A stretch of 64,000 nucleotides of DNA from Rossellomorea vietnamensis (GTDB lineage: Bacteria; Bacillota; Bacilli; Bacillales; Bacillaceae_B), in the NCBI RefSeq assembly GCF_008180615.1, contig NZ_VTEH01000009.1, positions 1-64,000 of the forward strand. The letters are read 5' to 3'. A program made the position numbers and the translations under genes. How positions within the stretch are numbered: position 1 is the first letter of the stretch; each line of letters begins with the position of its first letter. Below the pieces are notes generated by a model. The model was not told where the DNA came from. It saw only the letters and a list, made by a program, of their open reading frames with translations, and ran no database searches. Positions 8,467 through 17,161 of the stretch are shown here, in pieces.

Positions 8467-8808
8467 TTAAACCACAAACCATACTTTATTTATTTTATCT
8501 TCCAGAATTTCATACATCGCAACGGCAAAGCTCTCCCTGCCATTTGCTCTGCCAGTGACATGTTCATGGTCAATAGCAATATTCTCTTTTATAATGCGGG
8601 ACAGGAGCTCGGCATGATTATCAGGATTTTCGCGAAACATTTTGCCATAGCGCTCCTTCATCTCTTCAATTCCCTGATACATCATGTTGTTCGAGGGAAA
8701 TTCCATGACCATCACATCATCACTGTAGCATTCCAGAAACGCCTCCAGATTTTGGGCATTATATGCGTCAAGCTGCTTTTGTGCCAGTTCTTCTGCCTTT
8801 GCGTTCAT
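8467..8808 (-). CDS. NTF2/SnoaL-like small protein
   Basis: A 113-aa protein with the cone-fold signature of SnoaL/NTF2-like proteins: an N-terminal helix (QKQLDAYNAQNLEAFLECYSD), then VMVMEFPSNNMMYQGIEEMKERYGKMF, and a C-terminal strand pair ending NKVWFVV. The start overlaps the stop of the upstream phosphotransferase by one base (TAATG), indicating translational coupling. A small-molecule binding or enzymatic role is possible but cannot be read from sequence. Confidence 0.75.
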   Translation of the reverse strand: MNAKAEELAQKQLDAYNAQNLEAFLECYSDDVMVMEFPSNNMMYQGIEEMKERYGKMFRENPDNHAELLSRIIKENIAIDHEHVTGRANGRESFAVAMYEILEDKINKVWFVV

Positions 8809-9812
8809 TATCGGCCCTGCCTTCCATATTCTTCTTTAGCTGCTTTTCCAGCAGTTGCAGCTTCGATACCTTCCCCGTACCATCTCAGTCTATTTTCCAA
8901 TTTGACTATTAAATCGTTTACCCACTGAGGCTGCCCGGAGTCAATAACAACGTCCAACGATTTTTTCAACTGTTTAAACATGATCAAATTATGCAGTCTT
9001 AGGAACATAGGAATCTTTAAAACTTCCTCATCAGACAGTGTGCAGATAAGGCGGTACCCCTCTATAAACAGAAGGAATTCCCTGCTTTGCAGACTGCTGT
9101 CCCTTTCGAAAAGGTCCCTTAGAGCAAAGCAGATATCAGCTGCGAACCATCCTTCCACACCGCTTTCAAAATCTATGAATTGCGGATGGTCTTCTTGCCA
9201 GATAATATTATCCAATTCAAAATCAAAGTGAATTGGCCCATATATATCATCATTATGTTGAAGCTTCAACAGCCATTCTCCGAGAACTTTCTCTTCCATT
9301 TGAACTGCTGACGGGAGTTCGGGAACTGTTATATTTAACAAGTCTTCCATTTTACGCATATCTTTTAAGACGCCCGATCTCTTCGACACATGATGAATGC
9401 TTCCCAATGCTTTTCCCCAGGCAATCCATTGCTTATCACCCATTTTTTCCATTTCATGATGGGATCCCTCAATAAAATTCAGAGCCACAGCATGAAAAGT
9501 GCCCCATTCTGTCTGCACTTCTTCTATGAACTTGCTATTGACCGAGAGGATTGGTGTATTCACCGCTATCCTATTCGTACTTAAAATATCAAGAAACTGA
9601 AGTTCCCTTTCCAGTCTTTCCTTGTCCTCAGCAGGGGTAATCCGTAGGATAAATGAGGCATTTCCTCTTTTGAAAGAATAAACGAAATTACTGCTGGCTC
9701 GTATAAATTTCACAGAACCCTTTTCGTATTCCCATAATTCAAGGGCACTTATGACCCATTTTTCTTGGAAGGGCGAATGCAGGAAATCCCGCATTAAAGA
9801 GAGTTTCATCAT
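8808..9812 (-). CDS. Aminoglycoside-phosphotransferase-fold kinase
   Basis: A 334-aa protein of the APH/choline-kinase fold. The catalytic loop HFDFELDN gives His195, Asp197 and Asn202, and IDFE (Asp214) corresponds to the DFG-type magnesium ligand. The N-terminal lobe has FILRITP at 54-60. Such proteins phosphorylate small alcohols, amino sugars or antibiotics; the substrate is unknown and resistance should not be assumed. AGGAGG lies 9 nt upstream of the first of two adjacent ATGs. It is translationally coupled to the NTF2-like gene, which suggests a shared pathway. Confidence 0.78.
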   Translation of the reverse strand: MMKLSLMRDFLHSPFQEKWVISALELWEYEKGSVKFIRASSNFVYSFKRGNASFILRITPAEDKERLERELQFLDILSTNRIAVNTPILSVNSKFIEEVQTEWGTFHAVALNFIEGSHHEMEKMGDKQWIAWGKALGSIHHVSKRSGVLKDMRKMEDLLNITVPELPSAVQMEEKVLGEWLLKLQHNDDIYGPIHFDFELDNIIWQEDHPQFIDFESGVEGWFAADICFALRDLFERDSSLQSREFLLFIEGYRLICTLSDEEVLKIPMFLRLHNLIMFKQLKKSLDVVIDSGQPQWVNDLIVKLENRLRWYGEGIEAATAGKAAKEEYGRQGR

Positions 9813-9835
9813 TACTATTTTCCTCCTGTTTTGCA

Positions 9836-10022
9836 GAACGGAAAGAAGTCAGGAGCACCGATTTCAGCTCACATAAGTAAGTGTCCCGGTCAACTTCAAC
9901 ACGCACATGTTCCGAAGAGAAAAAAAGGTGGTCTCACCTTGTATTCTCTTGGGTTTTTGATCCAAGGGGATGAGTCCGTTACGGCGGGTACAGACACTCG
10001 GGCGCTGAAGCTGACGGGAGAA
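9836..10022. repeat. Dispersed hairpin repeat (family Z), diverged copy
   Basis: Contains recognisable family blocks: GTCCCGGTCAACTTC, then CATGTTCCGAAGAGAAAAAA, GGTGGTCTCACC, TTGTATTCTCTTGGG and ATCCAAGGGGA, followed by GGCGCTGAAGCTGACG. It carries extra sequence in its 3' half compared with the copies at 1974 and 30134. The frame running through it is not a supported gene. Confidence 0.65.
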
Positions 10023-10072
10023 CATAGTTAAGAGTTATCCAACCAGATGAATTATATGATTTTTTTATCATC

Positions 10073-10105
10073 TAAAAAAGGCTGCCAATCATTCCGACAG
10101 CCTCC
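10073..10105 (-). terminator. Terminator downstream of the DUF3231 gene and the tiny ORF
   Basis: Read on the minus strand, AGGCTG pairs with CAGCCT across a 13-nt loop and is followed by TTTTTTAG. Confidence 0.7.
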
Positions 10106-10125
10106 ATTCCAGAGCCAAAACTATG

Positions 10126-10200
10126 TTATCTCCATGAAAAGGAGAACTCATACAGGATATCGGTGTTCTTTCGTTCTGGTTTAAATTTATTTGGTACCAC
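10126..10200 (-). CDS. Possible 24-aa micropeptide
   Basis: A GTG start has an excellent AAAAGGAGG ribosome binding site 9 nt upstream, and a 24-codon frame begins VVPNKFKPERKN and ends FSFSWR. A minus-strand -10-like TATACT lies just before the ribosome binding site, and a terminator follows about 20 nt after the stop. A compact promoter, SD, ORF and terminator set is more than expected by chance, but nothing in the peptide is recognised. Confidence 0.4.
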   Translation of the reverse strand: MVPNKFKPERKNTDILYEFSFSWR

Positions 10201-10269
10201 AATATCAGCCTCCTTTTTAGTATAATTTCCCAACAAATCTATTTTATCTTAAATGTCATTTTTTGTGTA

Positions 10270-11283
10270 TTATTTTTTTGACTGCTTACGAAGTTTCTCT
10301 CTATCAAGTGTCTGAGGAGGCTTTTCAAACCACCCCTGCCTGATCATGAGTTTAGCCCCTTCATCTGCGTATTTCCCAAGATTTACAATCAATCTTTCAT
10401 AGAGCAGGGCTATGTCCTTTCTCATAGAGGAGGCAAGCGCCATTCCGTAATCACCCATGCCGATTGAGTTCAGCGCCGAAATCTGAAACATCATGAGTTT
10501 ATCTGAAAAAGGACTTTCTGTGGAAGATGTAATCGTTGAATCCCAAGTAGAAGGATATGAACAGTCATCTGATTTTAAACAGGCGATGAACTTCTCATTA
10601 TGTTTTTTGGAGGCATCATATCCCTTTTTAAAGTAATCTGACACCTTTCTTGAATGAGCTACCTGACCGAATCCCATAAGAAGCGTCTTGGCAACATTTG
10701 ATACTTCAATATTTGTCCCAAGGTGGGCAACTTCCATTGCCAGCAGAGGCCGCTTCTCTCCAAAAATCCCTCCCATGAAATCAACATCTGTTACATACTC
10801 GATCCGCTCTGGATACGCTATGTAAGGGGACCTGATGAAAACACCTTTTTCGAGCATGATCTCACATGCTCTGTCAAATAACTCATTGGATTGCTGGAGC
10901 CACTTGCTGTACAGATCCCTGACATCCCTTCTTGCCAGGACACCTTTAGCAAGAGAATAGGCATTCAATCCGCTCCTTCCGACATGGTGGATATATCTTA
11001 AGTAGGTTACATCTGAAAACAACTTCGGGGCTTCAGAATTGACATCGTTCTTCGCAAATCCATTCGGTATAGGCAATTCTTCTTTAATAAAAAGCTCACG
11101 AATGACTTCGATATGTTCTTTGGCAATATCTGAAGCAAACTTGATAACAGGGTCAATCCCCTTATCATCAGTTGTTTTCAGAAAATGGTGCAGTATGCAG
11201 TATGCCATCGTGTCCGCCATATATGTATTCCAAAGCATGGCAATTTCAGCTGATGTTAGATCGGTATTATGCTTATTTTCCAT
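10270..11283 (-). CDS. DUF3231-type protein (tandem ferritin-like helical repeats)
   Basis: A 337-aa all-helical protein with two similar halves, about residues 10-165 and 180-325. Each starts with an acidic helix (LTSAEIAMLWNTYMADTM; LLAMEVAHLGTNIEVSNVAK) and continues with a Lys/Glu-rich helix. This is the layout of the Bacillus DUF3231 family, related to spore-coat protein F-like helical bundles. Function is unknown; a sporulation role is a family-based guess. GAGGTGACC precedes the ATG. It is flanked by terminators and appears monocistronic apart from the tiny downstream ORF. Confidence 0.75.
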   Translation of the reverse strand: MENKHNTDLTSAEIAMLWNTYMADTMAYCILHHFLKTTDDKGIDPVIKFASDIAKEHIEVIRELFIKEELPIPNGFAKNDVNSEAPKLFSDVTYLRYIHHVGRSGLNAYSLAKGVLARRDVRDLYSKWLQQSNELFDRACEIMLEKGVFIRSPYIAYPERIEYVTDVDFMGGIFGEKRPLLAMEVAHLGTNIEVSNVAKTLLMGFGQVAHSRKVSDYFKKGYDASKKHNEKFIACLKSDDCSYPSTWDSTITSSTESPFSDKLMMFQISALNSIGMGDYGMALASSMRKDIALLYERLIVNLGKYADEGAKLMIRQGWFEKPPQTLDREKLRKQSKK

Positions 11284-11419
11284 AAGGTCACCTCGTCGGA
11301 CTCAATTCATAAAGTTATTATTACCGGCAACACTCTTTAAAATGTAAATTTTCTTCCAACCCCTCCAATAGACCCGGATGTTCTTTCATATTTCGGCTTT
11401 TTTGACAGAAAACAGTAAT

Positions 11420-11453
11420 AAAAAAGCTGTGTCTGTCGTTGAACAAACACAGC
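11420..11453 (-). terminator. Terminator of yhgE
   Basis: On the minus strand, GCTGTGT pairs with ACACAGC and is followed by TTTTTTATTACTG. Confidence 0.75.
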
Positions 11454-11541
11454 GTCTATATGAGGTTCTTCGTATTCAGAAAAGTTTCTGAGTTCTCCCT
11501 GCATCTGAGTTAGCATGGGTCTCTAGAATGCCGCTTGGGAC

Positions 11542-13752
11542 CTAACTAGTTATGGGTTCTACAATTTCATTGTTATACGTCTTCTTGAAGTATCCTGAGA
11601 AGTATATGGCTGTCAGTGTAATAAACACTAGAAAATAAACGGCTAGAATGCCCATGTTCTGCCACATGAAACTATAATCACCGCTTGAAATGACTGCTTT
11701 GAAGGCCGCTACCGAATAAGTCATCGGAAGTAAAGCGCTTATCGGCTGTAACGGTGCAGGTATCAATTCGAGTGGGAACGTACCAGCACTTGTCGTCAGC
11801 TGCAGTATCAATATGATTATAGCTGCAAACCTTCCCGGATCACCAAGGATAGTGACCAAAGCCTGAACTAAAGCAATAAATGTAAGGCTGGCAGCAATCG
11901 ACACAGCTATGAATAAAGGTACACTTTGAACTTCTATTCCCAACCCAAATAGTAAAATGCTGTCCGCAATCAGGGATTGGATAACACCAAACACGACCAA
12001 GACCGCAAGCTTCCCTCTGAACCAGGCGAAACCTGAAGCAGGTACAGCAGCAGGTTCGCGGAGCGGATAGACAATCGAGATCAACAATGCCCCTACAAAT
12101 AAACCTAAGGAAAGGAAATATGGAGCAAAACCAGTTCCGTAATTAGGCACATGATTCACCGCCTGTTTTTCCACTTCCACCGGTTCAGCCACCATATCCG
12201 TTGTTTCCTCAGTGGTTTGGATTGAATTCGCCTGATCATCAACTTTCTTCATTTCTTCGCTGAATTGTGCTGTCCCTTTGGAAAGGGATACCGTGCCTTC
12301 CTCAAGTTGGGCTGAACCCTTCGCAAGATCCTGTGATCCCTGAGTTAATTTACCTGAACCATCCTCTAATTGCGATAATCCAGTTTGAAGCTCGAATTCT
12401 CCTGAAGCGATTTGTTGAGATCCGGATACGGCACTTGCCAGGCTTTCATTTGCCATGGAAAAGTTAGCCGCAAACTCGGACTGGCCTGCAGCTAGTTCTT
12501 GTGTACCTTGGGAGAGCGCGCCTGCACCTTCTTGCAACTCTAAGAAAGCAGTGTTTAATTCAGTACTGCCTTTGCCAAATAGCTGAAGACCGTCTTGAAG
12601 CTGTGAGGCACCAGACTGAAGTTCAGAAGCACCCGTGGTTAATCCGGCTGTTCCCAATTCAAGATTGCCGCTTCCAGACTTCAAGTTTTCTATTAAAGCC
12701 GTAAGCTGAGCACGCTTTTCTTCAGGCAAAGATTCCAGCACTGGTGTCAATGCCTGGTCAAGGCTGGACATTCCCTTACTGAGTTCGACAGCACCCGAAT
12801 GAACTTCGGAAGCACCTTTTTCAAGAGAGGCCGCTCCATCAACGACATTTCCGGCTCCACCCTTTAATTCTTCATGGCTGTCAATCAGCTTTCCAAGCCC
12901 GGCTGCAGCTTGACCTGTACCACTTTCGAGCCGGTCAGCTCCTGCAGCAGCTTCCTCTGCACCCGTATTAAGCTTTTCAGCTCCTTGATAAAGCTCGCTG
13001 TATCCACCTGAAATCCTGCCGAGCCCTTCAGACAGTTCTTTCGTTTTGGCCGCAAGTTGTTCTGCCCCGCTTTTAACTTCAGACAAACCACTATCAAACT
13101 CCAGATTTTTTTGAGCCAGCATCGTTAGGTTTTCCTTCAAGTCAGTGGCACCAGTAGAAATTTTTCCCGAGCCTTCATTAAGCTCAGCAGCCGCCTTGCT
13201 TGCATCTGCAAAGCCCTTGCCCATTTTTTCCATATTTGCAAATATCGTATCAGCATAGGTCTCTGTGACACTCTTTGATAAGCTCGCTTTTATCTCTTTG
13301 ATAGCAGTATCACCGATTTGGGCTGACAGAAAGTTAAAGCCTTCGTTCGGAACATATTTCAAAGAAAGCTTTTCAGGGTGTTCATCCAGCAGGGTGGTTG
13401 CATTTTCTGAAAAATTTTCAGGTATTTCAACCAGCATGTAGTACTCCTGCTGCTCAAGGTTTTCATATCCCTCGTCTACGTCAACAAACTGAAAATGAAA
13501 TTGGCTGCTACCCTTCAGCTTCTCTACCAATTCATCCCCAAGCTTCATTTTTTCTCCCTCAAAGACTGCTCCACTATCATTATTGACGACTGCTACCGGC
13601 AGATCCTTTAACTGGCTGTATGGATCCCAAAACGCCCACAAGAACATTCCGCTGTACAAAACCGGAATGAACATAACAGCAAGAATCGGGATAAGCAATT
13701 TCCGATTTTTAAAAATGCTTTTCATTTCTGCTAAAAATAATGATGATTTCAT
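11542..13752 (-). CDS. yhgE: YhgE/Pip-family membrane protein
   Basis: A 736-aa membrane protein. One membrane segment lies at about 18-38, followed by a large extracytoplasmic region. This contains a long series of LxxGxxxLxxG-type decapeptide repeats at about 190-490. A C-terminal block of five or six membrane segments spans about 545-730. This matches the YhgE/phage-infection-protein (Pip) family, whose C-terminal part resembles ABC-2 permeases; the lactococcal Pip is a phage receptor, but the cellular role is unclear. AGGAGG precedes the ATG. The gene follows yhgD, and the 70-bp spacer carries its own operator-like palindrome. Confidence 0.88.
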   Translation of the reverse strand: MKSSLFLAEMKSIFKNRKLLIPILAVMFIPVLYSGMFLWAFWDPYSQLKDLPVAVVNNDSGAVFEGEKMKLGDELVEKLKGSSQFHFQFVDVDEGYENLEQQEYYMLVEIPENFSENATTLLDEHPEKLSLKYVPNEGFNFLSAQIGDTAIKEIKASLSKSVTETYADTIFANMEKMGKGFADASKAAAELNEGSGKISTGATDLKENLTMLAQKNLEFDSGLSEVKSGAEQLAAKTKELSEGLGRISGGYSELYQGAEKLNTGAEEAAAGADRLESGTGQAAAGLGKLIDSHEELKGGAGNVVDGAASLEKGASEVHSGAVELSKGMSSLDQALTPVLESLPEEKRAQLTALIENLKSGSGNLELGTAGLTTGASELQSGASQLQDGLQLFGKGSTELNTAFLELQEGAGALSQGTQELAAGQSEFAANFSMANESLASAVSGSQQIASGEFELQTGLSQLEDGSGKLTQGSQDLAKGSAQLEEGTVSLSKGTAQFSEEMKKVDDQANSIQTTEETTDMVAEPVEVEKQAVNHVPNYGTGFAPYFLSLGLFVGALLISIVYPLREPAAVPASGFAWFRGKLAVLVVFGVIQSLIADSILLFGLGIEVQSVPLFIAVSIAASLTFIALVQALVTILGDPGRFAAIIILILQLTTSAGTFPLELIPAPLQPISALLPMTYSVAAFKAVISSGDYSFMWQNMGILAVYFLVFITLTAIYFSGYFKKTYNNEIVEPITS

Positions 13753-13777
13753 TTTACATCCTCCTGATATGAATAAT

Positions 13778-13800
13778 TGACTATTTTGGACATTTAGTCA
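13778..13800. promoter_or_regulatory. Operator-like palindrome upstream of yhgE
   Basis: TGACTA-N11-TAGTCA lies between yhgD and yhgE. Its 23-bp length and outer TGAC/GTCA ends match the palindrome upstream of yhgD at 14423-14445; read on the minus strand the two share 14 of 23 positions. A TetR-type regulator, YhgD, is the obvious candidate. Confidence 0.6.
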
Positions 13801-13822
13801 CTTGTAATCAAAAAAGAAAGAA

Positions 13823-14398
13823 TTATCTTGGAGATAATCCTTCAAATATATACATTTCAAACAGCTTCGCTATCTCATCTTTATCGAGTGGTTTGTGCTC
13901 TTGTTCCCAATCAAATATGAGGGATACATACAACTGAAGCATGATGAAGGCGGTGATTTCGGGATTGCATGGCCTGATCTCACCCTTATCGACCGCTTCC
14001 GTTATCTTCACTTTAATATAGGAGATAATAGCTTCTTCCAATCGCTTTCGGACCTCTATGACAGCAGGTGTCCCCATCTCTCTTTCTTCCTGGAAAAGTT
14101 TAATGGTCAGATGATGTTCTTTTCTGAACTCGAGTATGCGGAACAGGGCTGCATGGACATTTTCATAGAAGGAATGATCCGGGTCGATTACTCCCTCTGC
14201 CGCCTCTTTCATTTCTTTAATGAGAGACCCTGTAATTTCATCAAAAAGCTCTTCTTTGTTTTTGAAAAAATTATATATTGTTCCTTTTCCAACATTCGCA
14301 AGCTTGGAGACTTGATCCATCGTGGTAGCTTTATAGCCGAACAATGAGAATGATTTAGTGGCAGCGTCAATGATTTGTTTTTTCCGGTCTATAGACAA
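13823..14398 (-). CDS. yhgD: TetR-family regulator YhgD
   Basis: A 191-aa TetR/AcrR-type repressor. The helix-turn-helix is at about 10-50, with the typical GKGTIYNFFKNKEELF ending; the rest is the ligand-binding helical domain. The start is the TTG at 14398 with AGAGGTG upstream; this gives exactly the B. subtilis YhgD length, and the sequence further upstream overlaps the divergent gene's control region. It precedes yhgE. Perfect inverted repeats upstream of both genes suggest autoregulation and control of yhgE. Confidence 0.88.
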   Translation of the reverse strand: MSIDRKKQIIDAATKSFSLFGYKATTMDQVSKLANVGKGTIYNFFKNKEELFDEITGSLIKEMKEAAEGVIDPDHSFYENVHAALFRILEFRKEHHLTIKLFQEEREMGTPAVIEVRKRLEEAIISYIKVKITEAVDKGEIRPCNPEITAFIMLQLYVSLIFDWEQEHKPLDKDEIAKLFEMYIFEGLSPR

Positions 14399-14421
14399 AG
14401 AATCACCTCTTTCTTGACCAA

Positions 14422-14446
14422 ATGACCGAATCGGAATTTCGGTCAT
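14422..14446. promoter_or_regulatory. YhgD operator (autoregulatory)
   Basis: Perfect 9-bp arms ATGACCGAA and TTCGGTCAT are separated by 7 bp, 24 nt upstream of the yhgD start. The symmetry and position are typical of TetR autoregulation. Confidence 0.75.
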
Positions 14447-14597
14447 ATTTGTTTTCATTACTTTATCATATCCTATAACAAATGACAAATGGAATTTAAA
14501 ATTTGGTCTGCAGGCGTTCATGCCACCTATTAGAATAGGGACAAGCAGAAGAAGAATATAGGTTAAATAAGTCAGGATTTTCGAAAGGAGAGTCATC

Positions 14598-16010
14598 ATG
14601 ATCATTCATGTGGTTCAAAGAGGCGATACATTGTGGTCACTCTCTCAAAAATACAGGGTGCCCATAAACCAGATATCTGCTGGAAATCAGCTTAAAAACC
14701 CAGACCAGCTGGTCATCGGGCAATCGCTTTTCGTTCCACAACCGGAACAGGAGTATATTGTCCAGCCAGGCGATACGTTATGGTCAATCTCTCAACGCTA
14801 CAGGGTGCCGTTCACCAGCCTCGTCCGATTTAACCAACTGACTGACCCTACCCGGTTATTTGTCGGCCAGCTGCTTCTTCTGCCTTACCTGGAATACACC
14901 GTTAAAGCCGGAGATACTCTTTATGCAATCGCCAGCCGCTCCGGTTCCACGGTAACAGAACTGGCATCTCTGAACAATCTCGCCAACCCATCCGCCATCA
15001 ATGCGGGACAAATTATCAGGCTTCCCAGAAAACAGCCCCAAATTGAAGTGAATGCCTATTCCACAAGGACAGGCGCAGAAGGTGTCGGTGAGGCATTAAA
15101 TCTTGGATCCTATTTCACCTACCTGACTCCTTTTACCCATTCTATCACCTCGGAAGGCGGCATTACTGAGTTAAATGATGCAGGACTGATCTCTGCTGCC
15201 AAATCCAACAATGTTGTTCCTTTACTGACTCTTACCAACTTCGCCAACCGAAAGTTTGATTCAGACCTCGCTGCGGAGATTCTGAGAAACGAAGAAAAGC
15301 AGGAAATACTTATTAGCAGCATCTTAGATAGAATCAGAGAAAAAGGATATGGCGGCCTGAATGTTGATTTTGAATATGTCTACCCCGAAGACAGAGAAAA
15401 TTATAATACCTTCTTAAGAAGAGTCGTGGCGAGACTGAGGCCGGAGGGTTATTCGGTATCCACTGCCCTCGCACCGAAAATTAAGGAAGACCAAGTCGGC
15501 CTGTTGTATGAGGCTCATGATTACGAGGCACATGGGGAAATAGTTGATTTTGTTGTATTGATGACCTACGAGTGGGGCTGGGCAGGCGGAAGACCTTGGG
15601 CGATAGCTCCCATCAGTGAAGTGAAGAAGGTACTTGATTATGCCGTAACCGCCATTCCCCGCAGCAAAATTTTAATGGGTATCCCGCTATATGGAAGAGT
15701 GTGGAGGATCCCGTGGGTGGAAGGAACCTTAGCAAAAACCATCTCACCGCAGGCAGCAGTTGAACTGGCAGCCTCAGAAAATGTAAGCATTCAATATGAT
15801 GAAACCTATCAATCTCCTTTCTTTACCTATACAGATGACAGCGGACAGCAAAATGAAGTCTGGTTTGAGGATGCGAGGAGTATTGCTGCCAAATTCCAGA
15901 CCGTCAAAGATTATAATCTCAGAGGAGTAAGCTATTGGGTCCTCGGCAGCGCATTTCCGCAAAACTGGATGGTTCAGCACGCGACCTTTGCGGTGAAAAA
16001 ATATGAGTGA
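14598..16010 (+). CDS. LysM-GH18 glycosidase, spore cortex-lytic type (SleL/YaaH-like)
   Basis: A 470-aa protein with three LysM peptidoglycan-binding modules at about 2-48, 52-97 and 98-143, each starting VxxGDTLW/Y. A glycoside hydrolase family 18 domain follows from about 150. The catalytic motif appears as YGGLNVDFEY, with the general-acid glutamate in VDFE; the first Asp of the textbook DxxDxDxE is replaced by Gly, as in spore SleL/YaaH proteins. There is no signal peptide, as expected for a protein packed into spores by the mother cell. GAAAGGAG precedes the ATG. The N-acetylglucosaminidase role in germination is inferred from the family. Confidence 0.85.
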   Translation: MIIHVVQRGDTLWSLSQKYRVPINQISAGNQLKNPDQLVIGQSLFVPQPEQEYIVQPGDTLWSISQRYRVPFTSLVRFNQLTDPTRLFVGQLLLLPYLEYTVKAGDTLYAIASRSGSTVTELASLNNLANPSAINAGQIIRLPRKQPQIEVNAYSTRTGAEGVGEALNLGSYFTYLTPFTHSITSEGGITELNDAGLISAAKSNNVVPLLTLTNFANRKFDSDLAAEILRNEEKQEILISSILDRIREKGYGGLNVDFEYVYPEDRENYNTFLRRVVARLRPEGYSVSTALAPKIKEDQVGLLYEAHDYEAHGEIVDFVVLMTYEWGWAGGRPWAIAPISEVKKVLDYAVTAIPRSKILMGIPLYGRVWRIPWVEGTLAKTISPQAAVELAASENVSIQYDETYQSPFFTYTDDSGQQNEVWFEDARSIAAKFQTVKDYNLRGVSYWVLGSAFPQNWMVQHATFAVKKYE

Positions 16011-16025
16011 TATCTTTAGGCTGCG

Positions 16026-16055
16026 GTGACTGCTGCAGTCTTTTGTTTTGTGTTT
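16026..16055 (+). terminator. Weak terminator after the GH18 gene
   Basis: GACTGCTGCAGTC is a short stem followed by TTTTGTTTTG just downstream of the stop codon. Confidence 0.4.
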
Positions 16056-16149
16056 TTGGAGCCTTTGCGCATTTTCAGTGTAGACGTCTCCAGTGGGGGC
16101 GTTTAGGTACATAAAATCCTGTAACATTAGACAGGAGTGGGCATCAAGG

Positions 16150-16680
16150 AATGATTCTTAATGCCCTAAACCAAGTAGTTTAGTTGAGAACGGGAACCTA
16201 CAGCCACCCTTGGCGCCCTAAATCAAAGAGTTCAGTTGAGAACGGGAACCCACAGCCACCCTTGGTGCCCTAAATTAAAGAGTTTAGTTGTAAACGGACA
16301 CCTACAGTGATCCTTGGTGCCCCAAACCAAGTACTTGAGTTGTAAACGGGCACCTAGAGCGACCCTTGGTGCCCTAAATCAAAGAGTTCAGTTGTAAACG
16401 GGCACCTAGAGCGATCCTTGGTGTCCTAAATCAAAGAGTTCAGTTGTAAACGGGCACCTACAGCCACCCTTGGTGCCCTAAATTAAAGAGTTCAGTTGTA
16501 AACGGGCACCTACAGTGTTCCTTGGTGCCCCAAACCAAGTACTTGAGTTGTAAACGGGCACCTACAGTGTTCCTTGGTGCCCCAAACCAAGTACTTGAGT
16601 TGTAAACGGGCACCTACAGTGATACTTGGTGCCCCAAACCAAGTACTTGAGTTGTTAACGGGAACCAAGAGCGACCCTAT
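16150..16680. repeat. Tandem array B: 10 units of exactly 52 bp
   Basis: The core AACGGGMAC (or close variants) has its CGG at 16191, 16243, 16295, 16347, 16399, 16451, 16503, 16555, 16607 and 16659: ten copies at a strict 52-bp step. The sequence is unrelated to array A. The better units contain GGGCACC-N13-GGTGCCC and a second short palindrome, CAAGTACTTG, in some copies. It lies between the GH18 gene and the qox leader. Short frames across it are not genes. Confidence 0.95.
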
Positions 16681-16689
16681 TGACCTAAA

Positions 16690-17090
16690 AACCTTAGTTG
16701 CGTCAAAAGGACTCATCGATCGAATCTCGAAGTTCGATCTAATTTTTGATAAAGCTGCAAAGAAATTAAAAACTTCTCAACGTTTTCGTCCTGCAGCTTA
16801 GTCTCCCTAATTTCACAATTCCATCACAGAGGTTGACTGTCGCTCTTCTTTTAAACTCCCATTCAATTACTCCCCAATCAAACGTTCGAATTCTTGTCAC
16901 AGATTTCTCAAGCACCTCAACTCCAGCAGTCTCAAGCTTTCACGGTATTTTCATTAGAAAATGGATGATTGTAAAAATCAACCTTACTTTTTTTGTAACA
17001 AATTGAACAGCCTTCATGTGATATTATTCACTTACTAGAAGGCGCAACTATGATAACAGCGCTCTTCTGAAGCATATATAAATTTTTTTC
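16690..17090. other. Non-coding spacer upstream of qoxA
   Basis: AT-rich leader region between array B and the qox operon. No gene, strong terminator or recognised riboswitch was seen; it presumably holds the qox promoter. Confidence 0.5.
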
Positions 17091-17097
17091 AGTAAGT

Positions 17098-17115
17098 TTG
17101 TGAAACGCTGAACAA
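17098..17115. promoter_or_regulatory. Rex-like site upstream of qoxA
   Basis: TTGTGAA-N4-TGAACAA resembles the Rex operator TTGTGAA-N4-TTCACAA with two mismatches in the right half. It lies about 47 nt upstream of qoxA. Rex senses NADH/NAD+ and controls respiratory genes in Bacillus; its action on qox here is only suggested by this match. Confidence 0.35.
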
Positions 17116-17161
17116 ATTTTGAACAATTTGTGACATTTATAAAAGAAGGTGAGGAACAGAG

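Noticed and set aside
8808..9812. Aminoglycoside resistance gene
   Set aside because: The kinase fold motifs are present, but the subgroup is unknown and it is coupled to an NTF2-like gene on a chromosomal backbone with no mobile context, so resistance cannot be claimed.
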